Shown: positions 8,857-16,904 of the stretch, piece after piece
Layout of the letters: the number at the start of each line of letters is the position of its first letter
Numbering within the stretch: position 1 is the first letter of the stretch
Assembly (NCBI GenBank): GCA_964627805.1
Contig: CAZVLA010000052.1
Location: forward strand, 1-64,000
Source: CAZAMI01 sp964627805
GTDB taxonomy: Archaea; Thermoproteota; Thermoprotei_A; Sulfolobales; NBVN01
Reading direction: 5' to 3'
DNA: 64,000 nt
Position numbers and translations under genes: made by a program
Notes under the pieces: model-generated
Seen by the model: the letters and a program-made list of their open reading frames with translations, nothing else
Database searches by the model: none
What the model was told of the DNA's origin: nothing

Positions 8857-10230
8857 ATGAGTGAGGAGGGAACTACTTATGAGTGCCCATCATGTCATGC
8901 CCAAGTACCGTTCTTCATAGCCAGCAACAAAAGGACGCCTGTTGTTAAGTGCCCTAACTGCGGTACCCTAATCAAGAAGCCTGAAGTTAGGGGGTGCGAA
9001 GTTAAAGTAGTTCCCCGTAACATCTATGATAAGGCGGGTAAAGTACCTCTTGAGGATTTACTCCGTGAGATTGAGGAGTATGAGGCTAAATCACAGGGAG
9101 TTATGGAGGAAAGCATAAAGCCTCCCGAACGTGAGCCTGAGGGTAAGAGCATAAGGGACGAGCTGTTCGAAAGACCTAAGGACCCCTGCCAAGTCCTTGC
9201 TGAGATTCTAGAGGCTTACGGACTCTCTAAGACTTTCACAGACTGGATGATAAGGAGGTGTGAGCGTGTGGGTTACCTTCACCCGCTAGAGCTTTACCAC
9301 TACATGAGGACTATGAGGTCAGGAGTTAAAACTGAGCAGGAGGCGGCATTCATTGCTGAGGAGTACGCTCAAGCCCTTCAGGCTGAAATGCAGAAGGCTC
9401 AGAGGCTGAATATGAATTACCCTATACCTAATTTAACGGTACCCATCAATAAATTGAATGTGGAGCCGACAATAGCTAATAGGTTAGCCTCTATGATTCC
9501 CATAACTCCACAACAAACTACGTCATACCCGAGCCCTACGTACTACCAAAGGGCTCCCCCTCAAAACCCCTCTGCGCCTCAGGTGTACCAAGTGGGCTCA
9601 CCCATATCTCCCAGGGACATGATCGAGCTTTTCAAGGTGGCTCAAGAAAGCAGTGTGAACCAAACGAAGGCTTTAGTCGATAATTTAAGGACAGAACTGA
9701 ATACTCAATTAACTACGATGTCAAACACTCTATCCCAAGCTCTACAGCAGTTGGCTGACGCAATCAGAAGCATTACGTCTTCAAGGCAGGCTGACCCCGA
9801 ACTAATTAAAGCCTTAGTTGAGGCTAAAGCTTCCGCGGCTAAGGCTGAGGCTCAGGCTGAGTACCACAAGAACCTCATAGAGATAATCACCAAACAATAC
9901 GAGTCTGACAGGAAAGCATTGATTGAGGCTGTTAAGGAGAGGGATAAAGAGATTGAGGAGTTGAGGAAAACAATCACTGAATTACTCTCTAAACTTCAGA
10001 GACCTGTTGGGGAGTACAAGACTGACGAGGCTAAGCTCATTGCTGAAGCCCTAAATAACGTAGCCTCAGTAGGTCATAGAGTTGTTGATGCTCTACAGTC
10101 AAGGAAGCCCTTAGAGACTCTCCTTCAGGTACTGCCGTCCCTGATTTCGACGCAGAAAGTTAAAACTACCGGTAAGACAGAAGAAGATATAGTTAAGGAG
10201 CTCGAGAAGGAGGGTCTCGTAGAGGAGTGA
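8857..10230 (+). CDS. Zinc-ribbon and coiled-coil protein
   Basis: 457 residues. The N-terminus has a zinc ribbon (CPSCH at about 10-14 and CPNCG at about 33-37). Residues about 185-250 are Pro/Gln/Tyr-rich and probably disordered. Residues about 265-400 are strongly heptad-like, so a long coiled coil. It lies four bases before the MinD/ParA-like ATPase gene, suggesting a partner or scaffold role. No family assigned. Confidence 0.65.
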   Translation: MSEEGTTYECPSCHAQVPFFIASNKRTPVVKCPNCGTLIKKPEVRGCEVKVVPRNIYDKAGKVPLEDLLREIEEYEAKSQGVMEESIKPPEREPEGKSIRDELFERPKDPCQVLAEILEAYGLSKTFTDWMIRRCERVGYLHPLELYHYMRTMRSGVKTEQEAAFIAEEYAQALQAEMQKAQRLNMNYPIPNLTVPINKLNVEPTIANRLASMIPITPQQTTSYPSPTYYQRAPPQNPSAPQVYQVGSPISPRDMIELFKVAQESSVNQTKALVDNLRTELNTQLTTMSNTLSQALQQLADAIRSITSSRQADPELIKALVEAKASAAKAEAQAEYHKNLIEIITKQYESDRKALIEAVKERDKEIEELRKTITELLSKLQRPVGEYKTDEAKLIAEALNNVASVGHRVVDALQSRKPLETLLQVLPSLISTQKVKTTGKTEEDIVKELEKEGLVEE

Positions 10231-10234
10231 TACT

Positions 10235-11446
10235 ATGAAGACAGTCCTCGTATCCTCTATTAAGGGAGGCACAGGTAAGTCATTAATATCTATTAACTTA
10301 GCCTTACTCCTTAGGCGTGAAGGATTCAATGTGGGGCTCCTTGATGCTGATATAGACTCCAGTTACTTCACGGAGTTCACGGGTATTAGGGAGAGGCTAG
10401 ACGTTACTCAAGACGTCATCGAACCCTATGAATGGAGAGGGCTTAAAGTTTTCAGCACTTCATTGCTCCTAGGTCGTGAGAGGCCCGTGTCTGTTTACGG
10501 AGATAGTATGAGGCAGTTACTTATTGATGCTAGGGATAGAGTGGCGTGGGGTGATTTAGATTACCTAGTGGTTGATATGCCCCCAGGAGCGTCAGACGTG
10601 TTTAAGACTGTAATCGAGATTTACGCTAGGTCATTAATTGGGGGAGTTATCGTTACTATACCCTTCTCCAAGCTGGCTACGGAGAGGCTAATCAAGCTTT
10701 ACAACTACAACTCCGTGCCCGTTGTGGGCGTGATTGAGAATATGGCTTACGTGAAGTGTAAATGCGGTAACGTAATGTACGTTTTCGGCGAGCCAACTGC
10801 TGAGGAGATATGTAAGGCTTACGGCGTTAAGTTCCTCGGTCAGATACCTCTTGACGTAAGGATTACTAAGTCAGTATCCGAAGGTAATCCTGAAATGCCT
10901 GAGGACCTTCTGGGACCTGTTAAGGAAGCCGTTGAAGTGATTAAGTCAATGCCCGAGGGTAAGTTCTTTGAATCCTTCAAGTACAGGTTGAGGGAGTACA
11001 TAAAGTCTCAAGTAGATAAGTTGATGGTGAATCTAATACTCTCAATAAATAAGGAGTTTGACATAAAGTCCATAAAAGACACGTTCGGCTTCAAGGGAGG
11101 TAAGCCTTTCCTCCTAATAATTAATGACAGGAGAGGACAGCCGATAACGTCTGTAGTCCTTAAGCTTAAGGAGGATAAGGTTGTTGTTGTGAAGAGAAGA
11201 GTAACTCCTTCGTGGGTTATCCAAATGAATATAGACACTCTAGCATCCCTTGTCTTGGGTTATAAAGTGATTAATGGCAGGAAAGTACCCTTCACTGTAG
11301 AGGATGCATGGAGCTTAGGAGAGCTTAGAGTTTACGGTGAGGGCTCTATCCCGATGATGCTCTACGTGGCTAAAACACTATTCAACTCTGCGGTGATGGA
11401 GGACGTAAGGAAGAAATACGGTAAGTTCCTTGAAAAGCTTTTGTGA
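10235..11446 (+). CDS. MinD/ParA-superfamily ATPase
   Basis: 403 residues. The deviant Walker A motif KGGTGKS is at residues 10-16, a DADID switch at about 39-43, and a hydrophobic Walker B ending VVDMPPG. A CKCG pair follows at about 173-176. The first 260 residues fit MinD/Mrp-type ATPases; the last 140 are an unassigned extension. Known family members position or partition DNA and complexes, or load Fe-S clusters. Its role here is unclear. Confidence 0.8.
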   Translation: MKTVLVSSIKGGTGKSLISINLALLLRREGFNVGLLDADIDSSYFTEFTGIRERLDVTQDVIEPYEWRGLKVFSTSLLLGRERPVSVYGDSMRQLLIDARDRVAWGDLDYLVVDMPPGASDVFKTVIEIYARSLIGGVIVTIPFSKLATERLIKLYNYNSVPVVGVIENMAYVKCKCGNVMYVFGEPTAEEICKAYGVKFLGQIPLDVRITKSVSEGNPEMPEDLLGPVKEAVEVIKSMPEGKFFESFKYRLREYIKSQVDKLMVNLILSINKEFDIKSIKDTFGFKGGKPFLLIINDRRGQPITSVVLKLKEDKVVVVKRRVTPSWVIQMNIDTLASLVLGYKVINGRKVPFTVEDAWSLGELRVYGEGSIPMMLYVAKTLFNSAVMEDVRKKYGKFLEKLL

Positions 11447-11455
11447 GGTGGTAAC

Positions 11456-11617
11456 GTGTCTGCACTTGAAAAGTTAAGGAAGATGGCTATGGGAGATATT
11501 GATAGGGAGATTGAGGAGTTAAGGAATAACTTTAAGGAGATGCTGTCTGAGATAAGGAAAATGAACAAAACATTAACAGAGATTAGGAACCTCCTAAAGA
11601 AGATGGTTAAGGTGTGA
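11456..11617 (+). CDS. 53-residue coiled-coil protein
   Basis: GTG start after GAGGTGGTAAC. The product is almost wholly Lys/Glu/Leu/Ile heptads (EIEELRNNFKEMLSEI) and ends MVKV. It begins ten bases after the ATPase gene and overlaps the ribosome site of the next gene. Function unknown; a partner of the ATPase or of a structural assembly is possible. Confidence 0.6.
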   Translation: MSALEKLRKMAMGDIDREIEELRNNFKEMLSEIRKMNKTLTEIRNLLKKMVKV

Positions 11618-11619
11618 TT

Positions 11620-11877
11620 ATGGTAAAGAAAGTATCTAAAGAGAAAATGGAGATTTCAAAGACCCTCAACCAGATATTCAGTACGAGGATAAGGTGGGAG
11701 AAACTCAGCCTTAACGAACTTAACGAATTCATTAATGCTTTACTTTCAAGGAAGTTCTGCTCTAAAATATGTGGTAAGTCCATCATTAAGGATATGTTGG
11801 AGCTCATTGATAAAGTCATACCTGAGGACCAACAGGGACCTATCTTAAGGAGCCTGAAGAAACTGTTAGCATCGTAA
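11620..11877 (+). CDS. Small helical protein
   Basis: 85 residues from ATG 11620 after AAGGTGATT. It is basic and helical, with one CSKIC pair near residues 47-51. It ends the operon that starts at 8857. No family recognised. Confidence 0.55.
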   Translation: MVKKVSKEKMEISKTLNQIFSTRIRWEKLSLNELNEFINALLSRKFCSKICGKSIIKDMLELIDKVIPEDQQGPILRSLKKLLAS

Positions 11878-11900
11878 AACATACATTTAATTTTTAAATT
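11873..11900 (+). promoter_or_regulatory. Promoter with AAACATA plus T-rich element
   Basis: TAAAACATACATTTAATTTTTAAA precedes the gene at 11929. It is one of at least seven copies of a pattern AAACATA, a short gap, then TTTTT(A), found just upstream of rightward genes. It probably combines BRE and TATA functions. Confidence 0.5.
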
Positions 11901-11928
11901 TATGTGATTGTGTCGGAGGTGTCGGTGA

Positions 11929-12684
11929 GTGGTGAGCCAACTGCTTGATAGGTACGGGTTAGTTCGGGATGGAGGCGTTCTAATGATTTACGTACCTGCC
12001 TACGAGGCTCTAATACCTTTAGTGGTTAGGATGAGGTATAACGTGGGTTACGAGAAATTCGTCTACGGACCTCTGCCGATAAGCTTCAGTGGTTACGAGG
12101 ATGGAGTACTGCCTGCTTTCCAAGAAACAGATTCAATAACGTTCCCGTACAATGAACTGCCTGAGGCTACGAGAGATGACATGTTCTACTACACAGAATC
12201 TGGGAGGTTAATGCATGTACACTTTAAGTTCTACCCGATGTTCATGCGTGTACTTACTGAGGTGCCTCAGGGTCAGAAGGATTATAGCCTCTACGGTAAG
12301 GTCACCCAAGACTTAAAGAGACCTTTTGGTTGGTTCAGGTACAAGAAGGAGATGGTGTTCCTGCCGAAGATACACATTGGTTGGAGATTCAGGAACCCCA
12401 CGAACATGGACGTGAGGACTTATATGGAGTTCACATACGCTGAGTACCGTGTGGAGCCCGTAACTAATCCGGACGTCCTTTACGAATTACTAACGGGTAA
12501 GAAGCCATACTACCAGGTAACGTTCGGGGGACCCTTGAAATTCATAGAGATTCAAGACGCTCTTGACGTGTTGAGGGCGCCATTCATAAAGAAGCCTAAA
12601 GAAACGGACACTCCTGAGAGGGTTAGGGAGTACATAAACGCCGCCCTCGAGGTGTATAAGAGGGGAGGTATATTAGCTTCATGA
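11929..12684 (+). CDS. Probable structural protein, unknown family
   Basis: 251 residues rich in Tyr, Phe, Pro and charged residues, with no membrane span. GTG 11929 and GTG 11932 follow GGAGGTGTCGGTG; either could be the start. It sits at the head of its own transcription unit in the structural block. Its size and composition would suit a capsid-associated protein. No motif recognised. Confidence 0.55.
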   Translation: MVSQLLDRYGLVRDGGVLMIYVPAYEALIPLVVRMRYNVGYEKFVYGPLPISFSGYEDGVLPAFQETDSITFPYNELPEATRDDMFYYTESGRLMHVHFKFYPMFMRVLTEVPQGQKDYSLYGKVTQDLKRPFGWFRYKKEMVFLPKIHIGWRFRNPTNMDVRTYMEFTYAEYRVEPVTNPDVLYELLTGKKPYYQVTFGGPLKFIEIQDALDVLRAPFIKKPKETDTPERVREYINAALEVYKRGGILAS

Positions 12685-12694
12685 GGTGAGAGCT

Positions 12695-13087
12695 ATGCCC
12701 ACGGAATTAATTACTGTTTACGGAGAAACGGACAACACTAATGCCACGGGAGTCTTCACCCTTAAGGGTCAGTTATTCACGAACTCCGTGAACTACATCA
12801 GGCTAGACAAAGGGCTTAAGGCTAAGATATGGGCTAAGAGGGTAGCAGGAGCTCCTTTAGTGCTTAAGGTGGAAGTAACTGATGACGTAACTGTGGACAA
12901 TCCCTCATGGAGAGTAATCGATGCTGAGTTCCTAACATCTCCGGGTAACATTGATTTGGAGAAACGACACCCAATAATCGTAGAATTCAAGACGGGTAAG
13001 GAAGCCTTCAGGTTTAGTTGGGACCAGTCAGCTACGGGAGTGGGTAAGAGTTACGTATCCTTTGACATAGAGATTGAGGAGGTGTGA
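12695..13087 (+). CDS. Small all-beta protein, candidate capsid component
   Basis: 130 residues from ATG 12695 after GAGGTGAG. Eight or so beta-strand segments alternate along the sequence (VFTLKGQLF, VLKVEVTDDV, PIIVEFKTG, YVSFDIEIEEV), compatible with a single jelly roll. This fold reading is by eye only. It is coupled to the membrane-protein gene downstream. Confidence 0.5.
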   Translation: MPTELITVYGETDNTNATGVFTLKGQLFTNSVNYIRLDKGLKAKIWAKRVAGAPLVLKVEVTDDVTVDNPSWRVIDAEFLTSPGNIDLEKRHPIIVEFKTGKEAFRFSWDQSATGVGKSYVSFDIEIEEV

Positions 13088-13089
13088 AA

Positions 13090-13374
13090 ATGAAGTTTCA
13101 TTTTTTTGTGAGGAGAGCATTAACCTTTGTATCACTAAATAAAACATCCCCAACACCCGAACGTAAGTCTTCTAGCCTTAAAGAGGCTCTAATCAATGCA
13201 GGGATAGTTGCTGGCTTCAACTTTTTCTCCACTCTAGCAGGCATTTCAGTTGCACGGATAGTTACTGAGCCTCAGAAAGCTATAATAGCCGCTGTAATAG
13301 CCGCGGGCTTAGGTTTCTTCGGCAGGTTGATGGTGGAGAGAGGCGTGCAAATCAGTAAACCACCATCTACTTAA
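13090..13374 (+). CDS. Small protein with two membrane segments
   Basis: 94 residues with a basic N-terminus and two hydrophobic helices (about 33-52 and 60-82; AAVIAAGLGFFG). ATG 13090 follows GGAGGTG; GTG 13084 is also in frame. It converges with the leftward gene at 13371, overlapping by four bases. Probably membrane-associated. Confidence 0.55.
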   Translation: MKFHFFVRRALTFVSLNKTSPTPERKSSSLKEALINAGIVAGFNFFSTLAGISVARIVTEPQKAIIAAVIAAGLGFFGRLMVERGVQISKPPST

Positions 13375-13823
13375 TACCTCAACACCTCCTCAATCATTTC
13401 GTCAGGCATTAACCTCCTCAGCCTCATTTTCTTAAGGAACTTAACGTAGACGTGTTTAGGTACGGGCACTTTAAGAGTTACCCAACCAGGAGGTGATTTG
13501 AGGGTGACCTTAAGGCTACGTATCTTCAATCCCGAGGCTAGCATCAGGCTACCCTCGCCGTAAACTATACCCATTATTTTCTCCGTAGTAGTTTCTATCA
13601 CCCCGTTATCTGTTACAAGCAGGACTTTCGGGTAATGCCTTAGAGACTCCTTAAGTTTAAGGTATGGAACTACTATAGTTTCCCCCGCCACACGGTACAC
13701 TACGTATTTCTCCCTACCGCATGTGAAGTCATAACCCAAATGCTTGTAAATGAACTTCACCTCACTGCATTTACTCCTTAAGTACCTTTCTGCCCTCTCC
13801 ATGACCTTAGTTTTCACCTTCAC
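13371..13823 (-). CDS. Unknown protein on the opposite strand
   Basis: 150 residues, Lys/Arg-rich. The N-terminal part FIYKHLGYDFTCGREKYVVYRV resembles the beta-hairpin layout of small nuclease-like or DNA-binding domains, but no catalytic motif is secure. It is one of the few leftward genes in the rightward arm, which suggests separate (perhaps early) expression. Confidence 0.5.
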   Translation of the reverse strand: MKVKTKVMERAERYLRSKCSEVKFIYKHLGYDFTCGREKYVVYRVAGETIVVPYLKLKESLRHYPKVLLVTDNGVIETTTEKIMGIVYGEGSLMLASGLKIRSLKVTLKSPPGWVTLKVPVPKHVYVKFLKKMRLRRLMPDEMIEEVLRY

Positions 13824-13907
13824 TCTTAAGTCCCCGTACTTAGTATACAGGATTAAGTTAGTTAATTTTTAACTGCTGATTACGTACCTTCTTACGAGGT
13901 GACCTAA

Positions 13908-14642
13908 ATGGTTGAGACTATAGACCTTAATAAGGAGTTAAGCAAGTATGACCTACTGATAGGTGGTTACGGTCCCTCAGTAGAGTATGCGGGTCTAACG
14001 GAGCCAGAAACTCAACTCCTTGACAAGTTCATAGAGAGGAAGATAAAGGCTTACAGTATTAGGTGTCCTGAAATAGCTGACGTCTTCAGTTACCACAGGG
14101 ACATGCTTTACGTCCTAGCAGGAGTGTTCAAGGCTAAGACTGACGGGAAGACTTTCGGCGGTGAATTACCGTCATCAGGTAAGTTCGGGATTAAGGACCT
14201 ACAGCCTTCAGACATTAAGTATGACACGAACGTACCTACAGACTACAGCAATACTAACTGGATATTAAACTTAACAGCTGGTCAGCCGGTGTACTTCCTA
14301 GGCTCAAGTACTGACTTCTTTAAGGCTTCAAGCACTACGGGTAAGAGGACATTAATAGTGATTTTCCAGAACGGAGTTATTGAGTACGGCACTAGCCCGA
14401 AGATTGACAAGATGCAAGCATATACTGAGAAGGTGAATTACCCGCCATTCAGTATTGACATCCTAGTAGATAAGCCTTTAGATAGGTTCAACATGTTGTA
14501 CATGTACGAGACGCCATTCAGCATTATAGCTTGGTATGACTTCGGCGTGAAGTTCCTAGGGGAGCCCGAGTATTCAGGCACTTCAGACGTAAGGCTATTA
14601 GGTGTAGTGTTCTACGAGTATGACTACTTCAAGAGCCTCTAA
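13908..14642 (+). CDS. Candidate capsid or major structural protein
   Basis: 244 residues. The N-terminal helical region (about 1-75) is followed by a beta-rich domain with Gly/Ser/Thr turns. It has a TATA-like sequence (GTTAATTTTTAAC) about 40 bases upstream and a ribosome site GAGGTGACC. The next gene follows by 17 bases. A single well-promoted gene of this size in the structural block could be a major virion protein; this is inference. Confidence 0.5.
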   Translation: MVETIDLNKELSKYDLLIGGYGPSVEYAGLTEPETQLLDKFIERKIKAYSIRCPEIADVFSYHRDMLYVLAGVFKAKTDGKTFGGELPSSGKFGIKDLQPSDIKYDTNVPTDYSNTNWILNLTAGQPVYFLGSSTDFFKASSTTGKRTLIVIFQNGVIEYGTSPKIDKMQAYTEKVNYPPFSIDILVDKPLDRFNMLYMYETPFSIIAWYDFGVKFLGEPEYSGTSDVRLLGVVFYEYDYFKSL

Positions 14643-14659
14643 TGACCTGAGGTGATAAC

Positions 14660-14941
14660 ATGTCACAGCAGGAGGGTAAGGTCATAGGGGTTTTAGGTGA
14701 TGGTAAGGTAATAGCTATTAGTAGCGGGTCAGCACAGAATACAGGAACTACTGCTGCCGATATAGACGTAACTGTAACGTTTGATATACTCAAGAAGGTT
14801 ACGGGGGCTATTGCTGTTTTCGGAGGTCCATCAAGTGGCTTCGTTCTAAAGTCAATATCAGACAATAAGGTAACAGTTACTGCCCTATCAGTCCCTGCAG
14901 GCGAGACAGTTAATGCCTCTGTAGTTGCTGTTGGTTACTAA
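14660..14941 (+). CDS. Small Gly/Thr/Val-rich protein, candidate abundant structural protein
   Basis: 93 residues, nearly all beta pattern with low Lys/Arg and high Gly/Thr/Val/Ala. This composition is typical of small fibre or coat proteins. ATG follows GAGGTGATAAC. No homologue recognised. Confidence 0.5.
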   Translation: MSQQEGKVIGVLGDGKVIAISSGSAQNTGTTAADIDVTVTFDILKKVTGAIAVFGGPSSGFVLKSISDNKVTVTALSVPAGETVNASVVAVGY

Positions 14942-14959
14942 ACGAATATTATTTTTAAA

Positions 14960-15193
14960 TTAAATCTCTCTCAGCAAGTACTCAAGTGCCTTATCAGGAG
15001 CCTCTTTAGGGTCCACACCGAATATATCTACGAGGTAAGCATACACTATAGCCATCCTTATAGTCTCTGACTTATAACCCTTACCCTTACCCTTTAGCCT
15101 CTTCTTAATTCCCCACTTACTTGCTAGCCTTTCAATGCACCTAGAAACTATCGGGTCAGCACGGAAGCCTATGAAATCCCTGTATCTTACCAT
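14960..15193 (-). CDS. Small basic protein, possible DNA-binding regulator
   Basis: 77 residues. I choose ATG 15193 because it follows AGTGATAAT and a TATA box at 15227-15236; an in-frame ATG at 15289 lies upstream of that promoter. The middle is very basic (KKRLKGKGKGYKSE), followed by a helix resembling a ribbon-helix-helix or helical DNA-binding core. Regulator role is inferred. Confidence 0.5.
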   Translation of the reverse strand: MVRYRDFIGFRADPIVSRCIERLASKWGIKKRLKGKGKGYKSETIRMAIVYAYLVDIFGVDPKEAPDKALEYLLREI

Positions 15194-15224
15194 ATTATCA
15201 CTATGAACGAATTTGTTTAACGAA

Positions 15225-15238
15225 ACTTTTAAAAATTT
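15225..15238 (-). promoter_or_regulatory. TATA box for the leftward gene ending at 14960
   Basis: Read leftward the sequence is CAAATTTTTAAAAGTT, about 35 bases upstream of ATG 15193. It decides the shorter start for that gene. Confidence 0.5.
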
Positions 15239-15282
15239 GTTAAACTTCCTTTGAACGTCATGTGTTTTGTGTGTGTTTCCGA

Positions 15283-15303
15283 TTAACATAGGTTTTTATT
15301 TAA
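15283..15303 (+). promoter_or_regulatory. Promoter with AAACATA-like plus T-rich element
   Basis: TTAACATAGGTTTTTATTTA lies about 35 bases before ATG 15333 and matches the shared rightward promoter pattern. Confidence 0.5.
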
Positions 15304-15332
15304 TATGAACAACATATTATTCGGTGAACTAC

Positions 15333-15632
15333 ATGAGCGCCCTAATACACGTATATCAGGAGAAGTGGTTCAGGCACACTATGAGGGCTAAGTCCAAGTG
15401 GTTAGCAATGGTTAAGAAGGCGGAGAGTTTCGACGCCTACGTTAAGGGCATAGCATCAGTAACTGGATTACCTGAGGACGTAATAAGGGCGAGCTTCCCA
15501 GCTAAGAACTGGGCTGACTTCCAGGCTAATGCTGACAAGTACGTAGAGATTTGGATGAGGAAGATTCAGGAGGCTCACGCTAAGAGGAAGTGGGCAGAGA
15601 ATTACATTAGGGCTTTCAAGACTACAGCATAA
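15333..15632 (+). CDS. Small helical protein with a GxP-S helix module, candidate coat protein
   Basis: 99 residues from ATG 15333 after GGTGAACTAC. It is all-helical and basic. The segment YVKGIASVTGLPEDVIRASF recurs in the products at 15686 (YRRGIARVLGVPPSAIKES) and 30575 (YARKISEITGLPLHEVLKS). Small paired helical proteins are often coat proteins in archaeal viruses, but no specific family is recognised. Confidence 0.6.
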   Translation: MSALIHVYQEKWFRHTMRAKSKWLAMVKKAESFDAYVKGIASVTGLPEDVIRASFPAKNWADFQANADKYVEIWMRKIQEAHAKRKWAENYIRAFKTTA

Positions 15633-15633
15633 C

Positions 15634-15654
15634 CGTAAAACTAATTTTTAAATC
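15634..15654 (+). promoter_or_regulatory. TATA-type promoter
   Basis: CGTAAAACTAATTTTTAAATC lies about 35-45 bases before ATG 15686. It is a variant of the shared AAAC-plus-T5 pattern. Confidence 0.45.
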
Positions 15655-15685
15655 TTAACCAATTGTTTTTTATTTGGTGTGTAGA

Positions 15686-15964
15686 ATGCTGGGCTACCTG
15701 ATATCGGGTTTAATAGCTGTTCGAGCCTCAAGGGGAGGGATACTTGCTCAGAGCCTTAAGGAGCTCGAGGAGAAATACAGAAGGGGTATAGCTAGAGTTT
15801 TAGGGGTTCCCCCATCGGCTATTAAGGAAAGCATAGTGGAGAAATGGGCTAAGCATTGGGCTAAGGCATTCACTAAGCCTGAGTACTGGAGTAGGTTGGG
15901 TCTATCCTCTATGATATACACCTACAGCCAGAAAATAATGCCTGAGGGAGGGATACATTATTGA
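15686..15964 (+). CDS. Small helical protein with GxP-S module and C-terminal GIHY
   Basis: 92 residues from ATG 15686 after GGTGTG. A hydrophobic N-terminal segment (residues 1-20) is followed by the helix module shared with the gene at 15333, including a matching KxWA segment. It ends PEGGIHY, a C-terminal tetrapeptide also found in the products at 16554 and 23089. A membrane-linked structural role is possible. Confidence 0.55.
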   Translation: MLGYLISGLIAVRASRGGILAQSLKELEEKYRRGIARVLGVPPSAIKESIVEKWAKHWAKAFTKPEYWSRLGLSSMIYTYSQKIMPEGGIHY

Positions 15965-16248
15965 GTGCCACAGAAGTTTACTTCAAAACTAAATTAATAA
16001 CGCCGAAGGACGTGGCTAGAGTTACGATGGAGGTTCAACTACCTGAGTCTGTAGTGAGACCCCTAGCAGTTGTTGTTGATAGGTTCATGAACGCCCTGCT
16101 AAGGCTACCCGTGAATAAGGAGAGGCTAGAGAAAATCCTTTGTTTCAGGTGTGCAAGGATAGTATTACCTTTCAGGAAGGTGTTCTGGTGCCTGTGTTGC
16201 TACGCTCTACATAATTACCTTGAGTCAAAGAAAAGAAGTAAAACATAG
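15961..16248 (+). CDS. Small cysteine-rich protein
   Basis: 95 residues, TTG start overlapping the previous stop and preceded by GGGAGGGAT. CFRC (about 62-65) and CLCC (about 79-82) could form a zinc site. The N-terminal half is mixed beta and helix. No family recognised. Confidence 0.55.
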   Translation: MSATEVYFKTKLITPKDVARVTMEVQLPESVVRPLAVVVDRFMNALLRLPVNKERLEKILCFRCARIVLPFRKVFWCLCCYALHNYLESKKRSKT

Positions 16249-16260
16249 TTTTTTATTTTA
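16239..16260 (+). promoter_or_regulatory. Promoter with AAACATA plus T-rich element
   Basis: TAAAACATAGTTTTTTATTTTA sits right before an in-frame ATG at 16262. A start there would leave no room for transcription initiation. It therefore favours ATG 16289 as the true start. Confidence 0.5.
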
Positions 16261-16288
16261 AATGAACGTAGTACCTTACGGTGTAAGT

Positions 16289-16540
16289 ATGGCAGGTGTT
16301 CAGGACATAATACAAACTAGGCTAAGCTACGTGAGGAGAAACATAAACACAGTTACCAGCTTCATAACTCAGCCTAAGGGAGTGTTCGAGACTCTAGACG
16401 AGGTAGTTAAGAACGTTAGGTCAGCCAACAGGGCTACCATCAGGGAGATAGAGTCATTAGTGGGTACGGCAGGCAGGGGAAGGCTCCTAGGTAGGTTAAG
16501 GAACATCATAGGCAGGATAAGGCAGAGGTTAGGTCGTTAA
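16289..16540 (+). CDS. Small basic helical protein
   Basis: 83 residues from ATG 16289 after GGTGTAAGT. It is all-helical with a strongly basic Gly/Arg C-terminus (GRGRLLGRLRNIIGRIRQRLGR-like). This suggests nucleic-acid or capsid-interior contact. The upstream ATG at 16262 is disfavoured because it abuts the TATA element. Confidence 0.5.
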   Translation: MAGVQDIIQTRLSYVRRNINTVTSFITQPKGVFETLDEVVKNVRSANRATIREIESLVGTAGRGRLLGRLRNIIGRIRQRLGR

Positions 16541-16553
16541 GGGGTGATTACTA

Positions 16554-16904
16554 GTGAGTATGGTGCAAGAGGCCATATCACAGGCTAAGGCTCTTAAGGA
16601 GAGGGTGGTTGAAGCTATCGATGCTTTCCGCCCTAAGATACTGATTAAGGAGCCACTAACTGAAATATCACCCCTTAAGAAGTTGGGTTTAGGCGAGTCA
16701 TTGTCTGGCGAGGGCATTATCGAGGCTTTAAGGACTAGGATAGAATCTATAAGGGAGAGGCTAAGGTTAGGTTTATTTAGGGAGACCGTATCAGGAGCTA
16801 GCGTATCATGTAGGGAGAACGTACAGACTCAACCCATAGGGACTTACCCGAAGATTATTGAGGAAAAGAAGAATAAGAAGGAGGTTAAGGGTATTCATTA
16901 CTGA
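16554..16904 (+). CDS. Helical protein with RPKILI module and C-terminal GIHY
   Basis: 116 residues, GTG 16554 (or ATG 16560) after GGGGTGAT. Residues about 22-38 read AIDAFRPKILIKEPL, nearly repeated in the product at 23089 (LIDTYRPKILIRKPI). It ends VKGIHY. The two proteins share both an internal module and the C-terminal motif, so they are probable paralogues and may be structural. Confidence 0.6.
   Translation: MSMVQEAISQAKALKERVVEAIDAFRPKILIKEPLTEISPLKKLGLGESLSGEGIIEALRTRIESIRERLRLGLFRETVSGASVSCRENVQTQPIGTYPKIIEEKKNKKEVKGIHY

Noticed and set aside
16262..16288. ATG 16262 as start of the small basic protein
   Set aside because: It abuts the TATA element, so transcription would begin downstream of it. 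ATG 16289 with GGTG is preferred.
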